From positions 186,001 through 250,000 of the forward strand of contig WWBZ02000062.1 in assembly GCA_011503125.2 (NCBI GenBank): 64,000 bases of DNA, in the 5' to 3' direction. The notes under the pieces were generated by a model. The model made no database searches, was not told the origin of the DNA, and worked only from the letters and a program-made list of their open reading frames with translations. This DNA comes from Botryosphaeria dothidea. Taxonomy: Eukaryota > Ascomycota > Dothideomycetes > Botryosphaeriales > Botryosphaeriaceae. Of this stretch, positions 26,600 through 37,079 are shown piece after piece. The position numbers and the translations under genes are program-made. Each line of letters opens with the position of its first letter. Position 1 is the stretch's first letter.

Positions 26600-28560
26600 A
26601 GCTACTATAGCTAATCTTAATCTAGCTCTTCTAAGAGGTACTATTACGAGAAGAGAGAGTAGTAGCGAAAGTACTTTAGATTTTATCTTTACTATATAGT
26701 AGCTAGAGAAGAGAATTCTTAGTTACGGAGTTAGTTAGGAGCTTAAATTATTCTCTAACTACCTACCTATTCTTACTATACTCGATTTTTCTCTTACTTC
26801 CGCGGAACTACGCTCTCTAAGATCCTAGTAGAAGAAAGTAGACTAGAAAGAACCGGACTACTTAGCTATCTTTTAGAAACTTTACTAGCTTATTAATCTA
26901 GATCTTAACCGGGATTTTTTAGGAATTCTTCCTATCTCTAATTCTCTATCTATTCTTTATCTCTAATCTACTTATATAGCTACGTAGAAGTAATATCTTT
27001 TCCCTTAGATTCGTTAACGATACTAATATTCTAGCCTTTAGTAGATCTATAGAATAAAACTATAGAATACTAAAGGAAGTATACTAAGTTTACGAGTACT
27101 AGATAGCTATCTACGGATTAGCGTTCTCGCTAGATAAGTACTATCTTATCTACTTTATAAGAAAGCTAAGGAGATTTAATATAGTAGTAGATATCTATAT
27201 CTCTAGATTTACTAGATACCTAAAGCTTACGATAAAGATTTTAGAAATCTACGTAGATAATAAGCTTAGATAGAAACTCTATATTAGAAAAATAGAAGCT
27301 AAGGTAATTAAATAGTATATATCTCTTTTCCGACTCGTAGTATCTACCTAGAGAGCCTTATTTACTAAAGCCCGCTATATCTATACGGCCGTAGTAAGGC
27401 TAGCTCTTACTTATAGCTATAGAGTATAGTATACTCCGGAGGAGACCTTAGAGTAGAGGAAAATAGCTATCTAGCTACTATAAAAGATCTAAAACTAGTA
27501 CTTACGTACTATCTTAGAAGCGTATAAGTTAACTAGTATATAAATCTTAGAGTATAAGACGGGGATTTCTCTACTCTTATTATACCTAGATAAACTAGTA
27601 CTAGTCTAAACTATTAGAGCTAGAGATAGCCTAGTTATAGTAGTAGTAGAGAAAACTTACTAAAGTATTAAATAGATAGCTAGGACTACTCTAAGTACTA
27701 GAGATACCGCTAGCCTAGCTAGGAGATTTCTACTTAGGAAAAAGATAAACTCTCTCTTTTACTACTACTCTTCTATCTACTAGAGCCTCTTAGAGCGAAT
27801 AAGACTACGTATAATATATAGAAATAAGTAGAAGAAGAGATAGATAAAGTTTATTAGCTAAAAAAGATAAGATAAGCTAGTAGCCTAAAGTATATAGTAG
27901 AATCTAAAAATTAGATAAATCTATAGCGAACTATCTAAGCTATAGAGTATACTCGCTACTCTACTACGTATAGAGTATATTAAACTAAAGAACTTTCTCT
28001 CTAGGCGTAAGATACTAAAGTATCTTAGCCCTATCTATCTATACGGCTAGTATAAATAAACTCTAAAGTATATTCTTCTCTTCTACCCCGACTTCTAATA
28101 GAGTAGAGTATAAATACTCTAAAAGATAGGAACTATAAACTACTATTTTCTTCTCTTAATAAAGAAGAAAATTAAAGTAGCGATAGACTAGTTCTTACGC
28201 CTAGAGCTACTTAAGTAATTTAGCTTAGTAAGAGAACTAATCTAGAAGAATAACTAGAAAGAGAAACTAGAAGAACTACTAGAACTACTAGAACTACTAG
28301 AACCTAGATAATTACGAGAATAAGAACTAAAGAGATAGGTCTAGTAGATAAATATAGGGCTACTATAGTAGCCGCTATTAGTAAAAAGAAAAAATAGAAC
28401 TAGTATAGAATAGTATATCTAGAGAGAGAGAAGGGGTTTTACTAGGCGAAAAGATTTTCTCTCTTATATAAAATAATAATAGATAGCTAGCTCTATATAG
28501 ACCCGTAAGAGAGCTATATCGGGAAGAAATAAATTTATCTATCTATCTATATATATATAG

Positions 28561-29170
28561 ATAGATAGATAAATTTAATTTTAAGCTAATTTAGCTTTCC
28601 GAAGAGTCTATATAGCTATAGCTATCTATAAGAGTATATAGAAGAGGAAACCGTAGCTACTTTCTTAGAATAGCCCGGGTAAAAACCTTCTCTATTTATA
28701 ATAGTAATATCCGTAGATACTCTATTTAGTATAGTTTTTCTATATACTAGTAGCGGTATCTAAAGTAGAAAGAGTAGCTAAGAGAAAGAAACTATAGAGA
28801 GAGATAACTATAAATCTTAAGACTAAGCCGTAAGAAGTTCTAACTTATCTATTTATAAGCGCTAGTAAAGCGCTCTTAAAATTTATTTTTAGAAGCGCCT
28901 AGCTAGCTCTTCTCTCTCTTATTACCGCTAGAGAGAACGCGGATACGTATACTTTTATAGTAGAACGTATATACTACTTATAGCCTACCCTAACTACCTA
29001 TAAATTTTCCCCCTTATTACCGCTAGAAAGAACGCGGGTACGTATACTTTTAATATAGGACGTATATACTATAAGTAGGTAAGCGGTCTAAGATTCGAAC
29101 TTAGAATCTATACTATTCTAGAAAGGCTAGGTTACCGTAGAAGTATACTCTACTAGTATACTACCCCGCC
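28561..29170 (-). mobile_element. SINE-2: second copy of the tRNA-derived SINE
   Basis: 610 bp, same architecture as SINE-1, flanked by a 14-bp target duplication CTATATATATATAG (28547-28560, 29171-29184). The tRNA-like head on the minus strand keeps the box-B core GTTCGAATC within a perfectly self-complementary TCTAAG/CTTAGA stem, and GCGG near its start pairs with CCGC near position 87 like an acceptor stem. The 95-bp internal duplication is present (28918, 29013). The tail lies against the LINE-C tail across a single shared target copy. Confidence 0.85.
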
Positions 29171-29184
29171 CTATATATATATAG

Positions 29185-32100
29185 AAATTATTAATTAACG
29201 AATTATTTAGAAGTATTAGAGTTAATTATAGTAGTAGCTAGAAGTCTATTAAAAACTAAGATATTAATAACTAAAAGACGTTCTATTCCTAAGTCGTATT
29301 TACTATAAAGTAGTTTAGGCGGGCTACTAGTAAATAAGAGTTTTTTAAAATTTAAATTAAGGTTACTAAGAACTAAAAACGAATTAAATAAGTATATAGC
29401 CGCGAATATAGTAGACGAGATAGGCGGGCTAGATAGAGGCCGCGAGGCTACTAGCCGCCTTAATTTTTTAGCTAGTATAGAATTATAGCTATAGATAGTA
29501 AATTAAGAGCCGAATTACTAGTTATAGATTACGAGGTAGTAGTTATTAAATTAAGGTTTAGATTCTTTAAACTCTTTATCTTAGAATACTTACGTATCTA
29601 GTAGTTCGAATTACTATAGTAAGTATAGAGATTATTAGCTTTTCGGTATACTTTTTAAGTAGTAGTATTAAGTTCTATAGATTCTATAGTTAGCTAAGTT
29701 ATTTAAGATATACTAGAAGATATAGCTAAGGATCTAACTATAGAAGTAGATATAGAAATATTTTATAGTCTAGAGGCCGTAGTAGTACGTTTCTTTTTAA
29801 GATATCGAGCGTATAGAGAGTAATCTAAAGAGATATAGATATTTATAAAGTCTTAAAACTTCTTAGATATCTCTCGTCTAATAAGAAGGTCTTTAAGATT
29901 ATCTTTAAGGCTATTACGAAAGTATATAATTTTAATATTATTCTATATCTAACTAAGAATTATAGTAAGTAAGACGAAGCGAGAGTAGTAGTTTAAGTAT
30001 AAGATTTCTTAGTAAAGATTCTAAATAGCGCGTTCTATAGTAGCCTAAGTATCTAGATTATTAAAGACTTAGCTAAGAGCCTTATAGAAGTCTTAGTAGA
30101 TTATAAAGAAGATCTTACTAATAGTTTAGTTAATATATAATTTAAACTAAGTATAGGTAGTATCCCGAAGATATAAGCCTATATACTAAATCTTAGTAGA
30201 TTTAGTATCGAAAGTAGATAGGTTAGAGCCGAACTTTAACTAAAGTTACGTAGAGAAGTTCTCGAATTCGGCGCGGTTTTCTTTAAAGAACTCTAGGTCG
30301 GCGACTTTAGTAATACGAATATAAGATAAGATAAGTTCCGGGGTAACGAATTAAGTATAGATCGTAGATAGAGTAGAAGTTAAGGAAATCCTAAGGGCGT
30401 ACGTTTATTCGAGTATAAAATAATCTATAAAATAGAGAGTCTTATTTAAGAAGTTCTAAGATATAATATTTAGACTAGCGATAACTTATTAAAGCGAGGA
30501 GCGATCTAAGAAGTAGACTTATAAATAGTATAAGCGAAATTCGATAGAAAGCGGATAATTAGGCGAAAGCGGAGAAAAAGTATCGTTAGATATAGTAGAG
30601 TCGGTTTCTAGAAAGAGTTCTAAGAAATTCTAGACTTTATCTAGAGAACCTTAAAAGTCTAGAGATACGAATTATTTTTATAATATAATAGAAAGCTAAC
30701 TTAAGCCTAGAACGAATTAGTTTATAGTCTAGTAAAGTATAATAATATAGAGGTAAATAAGTATAAGAAGCTTAGATTTATAAGATCTAATATAAGAGGC
30801 TAGGCTTAAGAGATAAGAAATAAGAAAAAAGATAGAAAGATATAGTAAGTCTACGGAGAATAAGATAGTCTAAAGAGAATATAAAGTTACTAAACTAAAG
30901 AACTAACTACGAGATAAAGAGGGCGAGATTTATATATATAAAGAACTAACTAAAATACTAGCTTTCTAATTTATAAGTAGATAAGTTTAGATCTCGATAT
31001 TAAGTTAACGAAGCTAAAAAAGAAGTAAAAGATCTATAGACTAGAATTCTAATAAATAAGTCTAGGCTTATTAGATTATAGTCTCTTTAGATATCGTATA
31101 ATAAGTAAATTTACGAAGGTACTATCTCCGGGAAACTTAAAGCTTTTTTTTATATTTATTCTAAAGAGTATTCTAAATCTACTTAGCGGACTCGAGATCG
31201 CGAACTATCTTACGATCGTCTTTATTAATATAGATCTATAGCTAATAAACGGTCTTTATATTATCTCTCTTCGTTCTAAAACTAATTATAGACTAGTTAA
31301 CTAACGGGTTAAGAAATCTAATAGTATACTATAATTTCTTACTAGTTAACTATATCTTTATTAGCTTCGTCTAGTTATCTTTATTTTTATACGAAAGAAT
31401 AGAAACGAGGTAACGTTTTATAAATAAGTTAGAAGGATCTATATCGAAAAGAATAAAAAGATAAATATAGTATAAAGAGTATACTACGGTTAATCGGGAC
31501 TAGAGTTTAGTCTTAGTAATAATAAAAAAATATTTACTTAAAGAGGGCTCTAGCGGTTAAAAATCTTACTAAGATTCGAGCGATTATTAAATTTTTATAT
31601 TAAAATCTTTATTTTTTTAAGGAAAGCGATAGTAGAGAGTAGAGGTAATACTAATTTTCTCTTTACTAAAAACTATATTTAGCTACTAAATAGTAGAGAT
31701 ATTAATTCTTCTCTTCACTAAGAACCGTACTTAGCTACTAAATACTAGTACGCTTATAAATACGTTATAAAGACGTATACTATTTCGAGTCTTTTCGTAG
31801 ACTCTTTAGATAGTCGGATATAAACGGGAACTCTTAATAACTTATACTTAACCCGGGCTTATAATCTATTAAAAATATATAGATACGTAGCGGTCTAAAA
31901 TAAGATATTCGATTTTTTCTATCTACTAATCTAATACGTAGAAGATATATACGTAGATTACGTACTATACTAAGTCTATTTAGAAACGCCCGAACTAGCT
32001 TACTTACTTTCTTATCTAAAATAGATAAGTATTTAACGTAGAATAGAGCTATATTCTTAATAATACTATAGAATATAATAGTACTAGATATATATTTATA

Positions 32101-32240
32101 ATAAAAGAACTAGTAGAAGTCTTAAAGAGGCTAGAGAGAATTAGATAGTAACTAGAGGTAAACTAGTAAAAGAATAAATAACTAATAATATAAAAATAGA
32201 ATTAAGAGGAAACTAAGAGAAGACGACTAGTAGATAAAAA
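29185..32240. mobile_element. Unidentified heavily RIPed repeat
   Basis: About 3 kb with essentially no CA or TG dinucleotides. Long plus-strand stretches (for example 29400-29700, 29830-30140 and 31260-31560) read as plausible protein if TAG/TAA are taken as former Gln or Trp codons, so this was once coding. I could not recognise reverse transcriptase, integrase, DDE transposase or helicase motifs. Its right part may include the far-diverged upstream region of the partial Gypsy-1 copy that begins about 32240. Boundaries and class are uncertain. Confidence 0.5.
31655..31750. repeat. Short imperfect tandem duplication, about 50-bp unit
   Basis: Two adjacent units share CTTCACTAAGAACCGTACTTAGCT-like sequence ending TAGCTACTAAATA, and differ by transitions. 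The duplication lies in the unidentified RIPed repeat. Confidence 0.5.
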
Positions 32241-32317
32241 GTTAAGTAGTTTAGCCCGGCTAGAGCCGAGCCTATATATACTAGATAAATACTATATTAT
32301 ATACTCTTAGAGCGAGC

Positions 32318-32501
32318 TATTAGAGCTTAACCTTAGAATAATCGCTAAAAGATTTATTACGCTAAGTACGTTAAGCTAGACTTAAAGAGAAAGAGAAGAA
32401 GTCGTAGAAGAAAGAGGAAAGTTATATATAAGAAAGGCTTGGCGTCACGTGATCTGCCGATGATCCTCTGAGGCTTGATCCTAAGGCTTTAGACTCTAAC
32501 A
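32318..32501 (-). mobile_element. Solo LTR of the Gypsy-1 family
   Basis: A 184-bp reverse-complement copy of the Gypsy-1 LTR flanked by a perfect 5-bp target duplication CGAGC (32313-32317, 32502-32506). It probably arose by LTR-LTR recombination after insertion. About 115 bases on the low-coordinate side have lost CA/TG, while the other side, including TCACGTGA, keeps them. Confidence 0.92.
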
Positions 32502-32781
32502 CGAGCGAGATATAAGTAGTTACCTAGTATAGGTATTATAGACTATAGGACCTAGTCCCGTGCCGGATAACCCTCTTCCTACTAATAGGTAGGCCCTTAA
32601 TTCGATAACTAGTCGATAAGCTTATAGGAGCCAGTTAACTAAGGGATGTCGCCACCCTAAGGCACGTATTACCACACCTACTGTCGGTCAGCCAAATTTC
32701 CAACTACGCCATGTAGCCGTTTGATGGTTCAGGGTTCGCTTTTTCAACCTATATACCCACACCTACCAAAACGCGACCGAC

Positions 32782-32880
32782 AAACAAGCAAGCAAGCAGG
32801 GCAAGCAGGGCAAGCAGGGCAAGCAGGGCAAGCAGGGCAAGTAGGGCAAGCAGGGCAAGTAGGGCAAGCAGGGCAGGAAG
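32782..32880 (+). repeat. 10-bp minisatellite (GGGCAAGCAG)n in the second Gypsy-1 copy
   Basis: About nine regular 10-bp units, more uniform than the array at 6700-6801. One frame encodes Gln-Ala-Gly repeats, but this lies between coding region and LTR and is unlikely to be translated. Confidence 0.85.
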
Positions 32881-32966
32881 GGTCAAAAACAGGGAAAGGT
32901 CAAAAGGCAACAGTCTCCACCCGGATTCGAACCCGTAACCTCTTGAACCGAGAGGAGGGGGGGTGA

Positions 32967-33146
32967 TGTTAGAGTCTGAAGCCTCAGGATTAAGCCTCAG
33001 AGGATCATCGGCAGGTCACGTGACGCCAAGCCTTCCTTGTATATAACTCTTTCCTTCTACGTCTTCTCTTCTTTCTCCTTAAGTCTAGCTTAACGTACTT
33101 AGCGCAATAAACCTTTTAGCGATCATCCTAAGGTTGAGCCCTAACA
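32967..33146 (+). repeat. 3' LTR of the second Gypsy-1 copy
   Basis: 180 bp, TGTTAGAG...CCCTAACA, closely similar to the LTRs at 1059 and 6900 and only lightly affected by RIP-type change. It contains TCACGTGA and a TATATAA box. Confidence 0.9.
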
Positions 33147-33600
33147 GATATTAGAAAGGCTAAGAGAGCGTACTTTAAATATATTGTTATAAACGTGGTT
33201 TACTTAGGCCCCTTACCTTCCTTTTACCCTCGTTAATTCGGAACCGAGATCTAGACTTACCTGCTTATAAATTAGTAAGCTAGTATTTTAGTTAGTTCTT
33301 TGCGTATATAAACCTCGCCCCCTCTACTTCGTAGTTAGTTCTTCAGTCTAGCAATGAGTATTCCTCGCGTACAACTTGGTACGCCTTGAATTGGACCTTG
33401 CTTGCCTCCCTCGTCCCTCGTCCTTCGTCCCTCGTCCCTCGTCCCTCGCCCCTCGTCCCTCGTCCCTCATACCTCGTACCTTCGCCCCTATAAACTACAC
33501 CCCTGTACTTCGGCACTACTTTACCCCTACTGCCTTTACCGGCTTCGTTACCTCGTCTCTCCGCCCTCCAAGGTCCGTTCATTACATATATACTCTTTTT
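33147..33600. other. Non-coding stretch with a 7-bp tandem repeat
   Basis: Mixed composition, not clearly RIPed, with no convincing gene. Bases 33411-33467 are a tandem run of 7-bp units TCGTCCC with a few variants. Short open frames across it only mirror the repeat. Confidence 0.6.
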
Positions 33601-34543
33601 ATTATATAAGCTACTTTTTAGTACTCTAGATAGTTAGAGGCTTCTTAAGCTTACGGAGCTTATTAAGAATAAACTTCTATTATATAGAGACGGAAGGTTA
33701 GAGTCGAGCTTTTAGAGCACGTAACTACGTATAGGGATAAGAGTTCTTAATCTTACGTAGGAGCGGTAGTAGCGGCTAAGATACTAAGTCCTTAATAAGT
33801 AATAAGAGGTTATTAAGCTCTCGTATCTACCTATTATACTCCTTCTTATCCTCCTTATAGTCCTCGCGCTTCTACTTATACTTCTTACGATCCGTATCGG
33901 TAATATTACCTATTAGTAGAGGAGGCTTAGTAGGCGCGATTAGTTGTTACGGACGTAAGTCCTTGGTTGGGTCGATGTAGTCGTATATGCGAGCCTTCTT
34001 TGCACGCGATTGGACGATAAAGAACTATTTATCCTAGTCTTGCGAAGACTTAAGGACGATAATTAGTTTCGAAGATAACATAGTAGGTGACAAATAAGTG
34101 TTATTCGTCAGTTGGCGTAGTACAGTTAACCAAAAAGGGTTGGAGCTAGCCAGGAACGTGTATCAGACACTTAAGATGCTCACTAGGGAGGCAAGTAGTT
34201 GTGTCTTGATAGTTGTTGATAAGATGACGCGTGAAAGAGGGTCTTTACACGGTCGCAATGTGTTACAACAGGGTGTAACACGGTATCCTTCTGGATGCCC
34301 GCAGAGAGGACGTTGTAAGCGTAGGAGACGCTTGAGGGGTGATTAAACGATAAACAACGACTTTGGAAGTGACTCCGGGCTCATAACTATTGAACAAGTG
34401 GGTTGTTTGTATAGGGAGTGGAGTTCATCGTAGATTGGCATGAGGAGGAAGAGGGTAGGTGACCCGGTCCCTCTTATATAGTAGCTATATAACAAATTCT
34501 CGGTGTTGACCCTTGGTTCAATCAGACCCTGTTCCTCCCAACA
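33601..34543 (-). mobile_element. Copia-type remnant: LTR plus gag start
   Basis: The minus strand begins with an LTR-like sequence starting TGTTGGGAGGAACAGG at 34543, including TATATAAGAGGG. It is followed (about 33880-34080) by a frame resembling the N terminus of Copia gag, with an IYDYIDP-type motif. The inner end of the LTR is ambiguous: 34261 and 34099 are both preceded by suitable TG/CA ends, and 34099 gives flanks ATAAG/ATAGG, only a near match. The low-coordinate part (33601-33940) shows RIP-type loss of CA/TG; the LTR does not. No pol region remains. Confidence 0.55.
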
Positions 34544-34551
34544 ATAGGATA

Positions 34552-34684
34552 GTATGCCCAGAGAGCGAGGAGGGGTTTTGCCAGGCGAAAAGGTTTTCCC
34601 CCTCGTGTAAAAGAACTATAGATAGCCAGCCCCGCATGGACCCGTAAGGGAGCTATATCGGGAAGAAATGAATTTATCTATCAA
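34552..34684 (+). mobile_element. 5'-truncated LINE 3' end, not RIPed
   Basis: Matches the last ~135 bases of LINE-B (17205-17343), including the AAATGAATTTATCTATC tail. It retains CA/TG where the other copies have TA, so it shows what the LINE 3' end looked like before RIP. A fragment this short may have escaped RIP's length threshold. It marks the right edge of the repeat block. Confidence 0.85.
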
Positions 34685-34774
34685 TATTTATACCACTTTA
34701 CTACTATTATCTTATTCTACTGGAAAGAACAATGTGGCGACAAAAAAAATATCAAACCAGACTTGCAATCCACG

Positions 34775-37079
34775 TTACACTCTGGCGGTCGGGAACTCAG
34801 CGATGTGCAATTTTGCCGCCGCGTACGGCACCAACTTGACTCTCTCCTTCGTACTCCCATCAACAGTCAATTTCACCGGTGTCACCGCTGCGGTTCCTTT
34901 CACAACAGGCCAATCGATCTCATATGCGTCGACCCAAATGACGGTTGGCGGTCCATCTGCTGCCCAAACCAACTTCGGCAGAGCTTCATCTTCTGGACGC
35001 ACACGCTCCACTTCCAGCGTGTCCGGATCGATGGCATAATTCCAGGGGGAGGTAGGCTCAAGCACATGGTCGGAGGCGTGCGGATCGGTCTCGGACTCTG
35101 GAAGCGGCTTACGGTCTGTCCAGTTGAGACATTGATGTGCCGAAGAATTGAATGAGATAGGGAGCGCGTAAAGGAGCGGGCCGAGATAGATGGAAATTGT
35201 GCCGTTGCGATCGATGACGCGGGGTACGGGCGAAAGATGGATGGAGATGGATGCAGTGCCTTTGGGGACGTGGAATTCCTGCAGCCCTGATTCACCGGGG
35301 CGAAGGTGCTCCAATCTGTCGCTATCGGTCATGCTGTAGGTAGGCCTTTGCGAGCTCGAAGTCCATTCCGGGATGCGAACAGCAAAGTTGAATGCAATCT
35401 CAGATTGGATTGTGTATTTGAGGTCACCAGAAAACGGGTACTGCGTGTCGCACTCGATCTTGATTGAATGACCGCTGATCTCTCCTTCAAGTGATGTCGG
35501 CGCCAGCAGGATATGTGCAATTCCATTTTCGCCATACCTGACATACGAGGAGGATACATACTTTGGATATCCCTGAGGATGGTTTACCGTGCAGCATGGC
35601 TATAAGAGCATCCACGGTCAGAGAAATACGTATTTAATGAAAACGGGTACTGTCTCACAAAGTTTGGCTCCAGTCCAAAGGTGTTGCCGTAAGGAACGAC
35701 ATTGAAGAAGGGGTCCCCGGTGAGGTTTCTTGACCACGGCTGATTGGTTTGCGTCACGTACTGATGCGACCACCCTATTTAACATTAGAATAAATTGTGC
35801 TAATACACTCAGTATTCTTACAGTCATCGCTCATAGCTACTGGCAAGGCATTGAATGCGGCAAGCTCTGCATTATCTGCAAAAGCATTTCCACCATGGAA
35901 ACGATACAAGTAGGCGTATGAAAACATGACCTCGACTGCCATACACAACTCTGACCTTTAAGAACCGTAAGTCTCAAGGAGTTCTAAGAGGTTGGAGGTG
36001 AGATTACTGACCCTCTCTGTGAGCTGTGTCCTCCCAAGTGCTCATCCGCAACTATGGACCCCGAGCGGGAGCCGTGGTACTGGGCAACCATCCCGGCTGC
36101 ATCGTATGTCTGCTGAACGAGGCTCTTGTCTTTCGTTATCCTGTAAAGGACAGTTGGATATCTCAAGCCTTTGTACTCGTTAGTCGACTGAGCTATGCGT
36201 TATTGACTAATAGTCCATGCCTTGAGCGAGGTTTACCCCGTGGGTAAAACCGCTGGTCTTGATGTCTGGTGTGCCGACTTTTGGGAAATTCTCACTGGTG
36301 AAGAAGGTTGTCCAATCCCTGGAGCCCCGTCGACCGCCCTCGAACATCAGCTCGATTGTCTCCCAAATCGTTTCGTGATTGTCGCGTGGATGTTTTTCGT
36401 ACAGCCACATCAAAGAAATCGGTAGCTCATGCGTGCGTGAAACACCAAATCCATACGGATCAAAGGCATCGCCATCTTGTGGCAGGAGTCCTGTGAAATT
36501 CTGCTGCAACATAGTGTGGGCAAGTTCAACGAACCTGTGCATGGCATCAACGATTCGGTCCGTCTCTGCAGGATCTGCTTCTGCGTATTGCACAAAGCCA
36601 AAGAACAACAGGCTCCGTGCCCAGATACCTCTGGTTTGCTTCTCTTTCTCTGGACCCAGCCAACCGTCTTCCGCTTGATGAGCGAGTGTATAGTCAAGGA
36701 AAGACTTCGCCTGCGCCTTCAGCCTTGTGTCATCCAGGGTCCAAGCAAGAGGCACGATATAGTTGAACCAGTAAGGTGCTGATTCGTGGAGTTCACTATA
36801 TTCTTGTTCGCCTCCTAGCCACGTGGAACGGGCAACGTATCTATAGAATTCGAAGAGATGCCCTGCCAGTCCAGCGCCAGAAAGTGAAAGCTGATCGCCC
36901 AGCCAGCCATGTGCGTGAATGGATCCGAGTGGGAAGGTATCAAATTGGGAGGCGGCCAATTCTATTGATAGCTAAGCAAATTTCCCACCGAGAAATAATT
37001 ACCCCTTGTGCTTACCTTTCATGGCAGATGCTGTGCCAGGCAAGCATGATAAAAAGATGGAAAGAAGCTGAGGTTTCAT
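34775..37079 (-). CDS. Secreted GH127-type (DUF1680) glycoside hydrolase, putative beta-L-arabinofuranosidase
   Basis: Six exons: 37016-37079, 36221-36961, 36012-36168, 35822-35955, 35659-35774, 34775-35599; 678 residues, all phases consistent. The first exon encodes a signal peptide (MKPQLLSIFLSCLPGTASA). The body matches the GH127/DUF1680 pattern: PLGSI..GWLGDQL and PYWFNYIVPLA near the start, then an E-L-C (about residues 323-325), WWSHQY, LEPNF and CCTVNHPQG (Cys 406-407). E-x-C plus the Cys pair correspond to the zinc-binding and nucleophile residues known for Bifidobacterium HypBA1. The likely substrate is arabinofuranose on plant wall polymers or glycoproteins; specificity is inferred from family only. 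The intron at 36169-36220 appears to be GC-AG; no in-frame GT alternative was found. It is the first gene beyond the repeat block and appears intact. Confidence 0.88.

Larger units (their letters stand above)
17519..28546 (+). mobile_element. LINE-C: RIPed LINE carrying a Gypsy and a SINE insertion
   Basis: Third LINE copy, plus strand, in three segments: 17519-19039, 25427-25980 and 26611-28546. It is interrupted by Gypsy-2 and SINE-1. The 5' target copy CTATATATATATAG is at 17505-17518 and the 3' copy at 28547-28560. It aligns with LINE-B from the 5' leader through ORF1, endonuclease, RT and 3' UTR, but lacks roughly 1.1 kb between endonuclease and RT: 26860-26880 joins sequence matching about 14510 to sequence matching about 15650 of LINE-B. 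Heavily RIPed and nonfunctional. Confidence 0.85.
32241..33146 (+). mobile_element. Gypsy-1 second copy, 3' end only
   Basis: Matches Gypsy-1 from about 6340 to 7083: the region after the chromodomain, the 10-bp minisatellite (32782-32880), the B-box-like sequence (32923-32933), the G-rich tract and the 3' LTR (32967-33146). No 5' LTR is visible, so the copy is truncated or fused into older repeats. A solo LTR of the same family in opposite orientation lies inside it. Sequence left of about 32430 is RIPed; sequence to the right largely is not. Confidence 0.82.

Noticed and set aside
29080..29170. A standalone functional tRNA gene
   Set aside because: The tRNA-like region lies at the head of a repeated unit with tail and target duplication; RIP changes and a poor anticodon arm make it a SINE head rather than a tRNA gene.
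32721..32966. Open frame encoding a Gln-Ala-Gly repeat protein
   Set aside because: It is produced by the 10-bp minisatellite of Gypsy-1 and lies between pol and the LTR; no promoter or conserved product.
33343..33629. Overlapping repeat-rich open frames on both strands
   Set aside because: All mirror the TCGTCCC tandem repeat, which stays open in several frames by composition.
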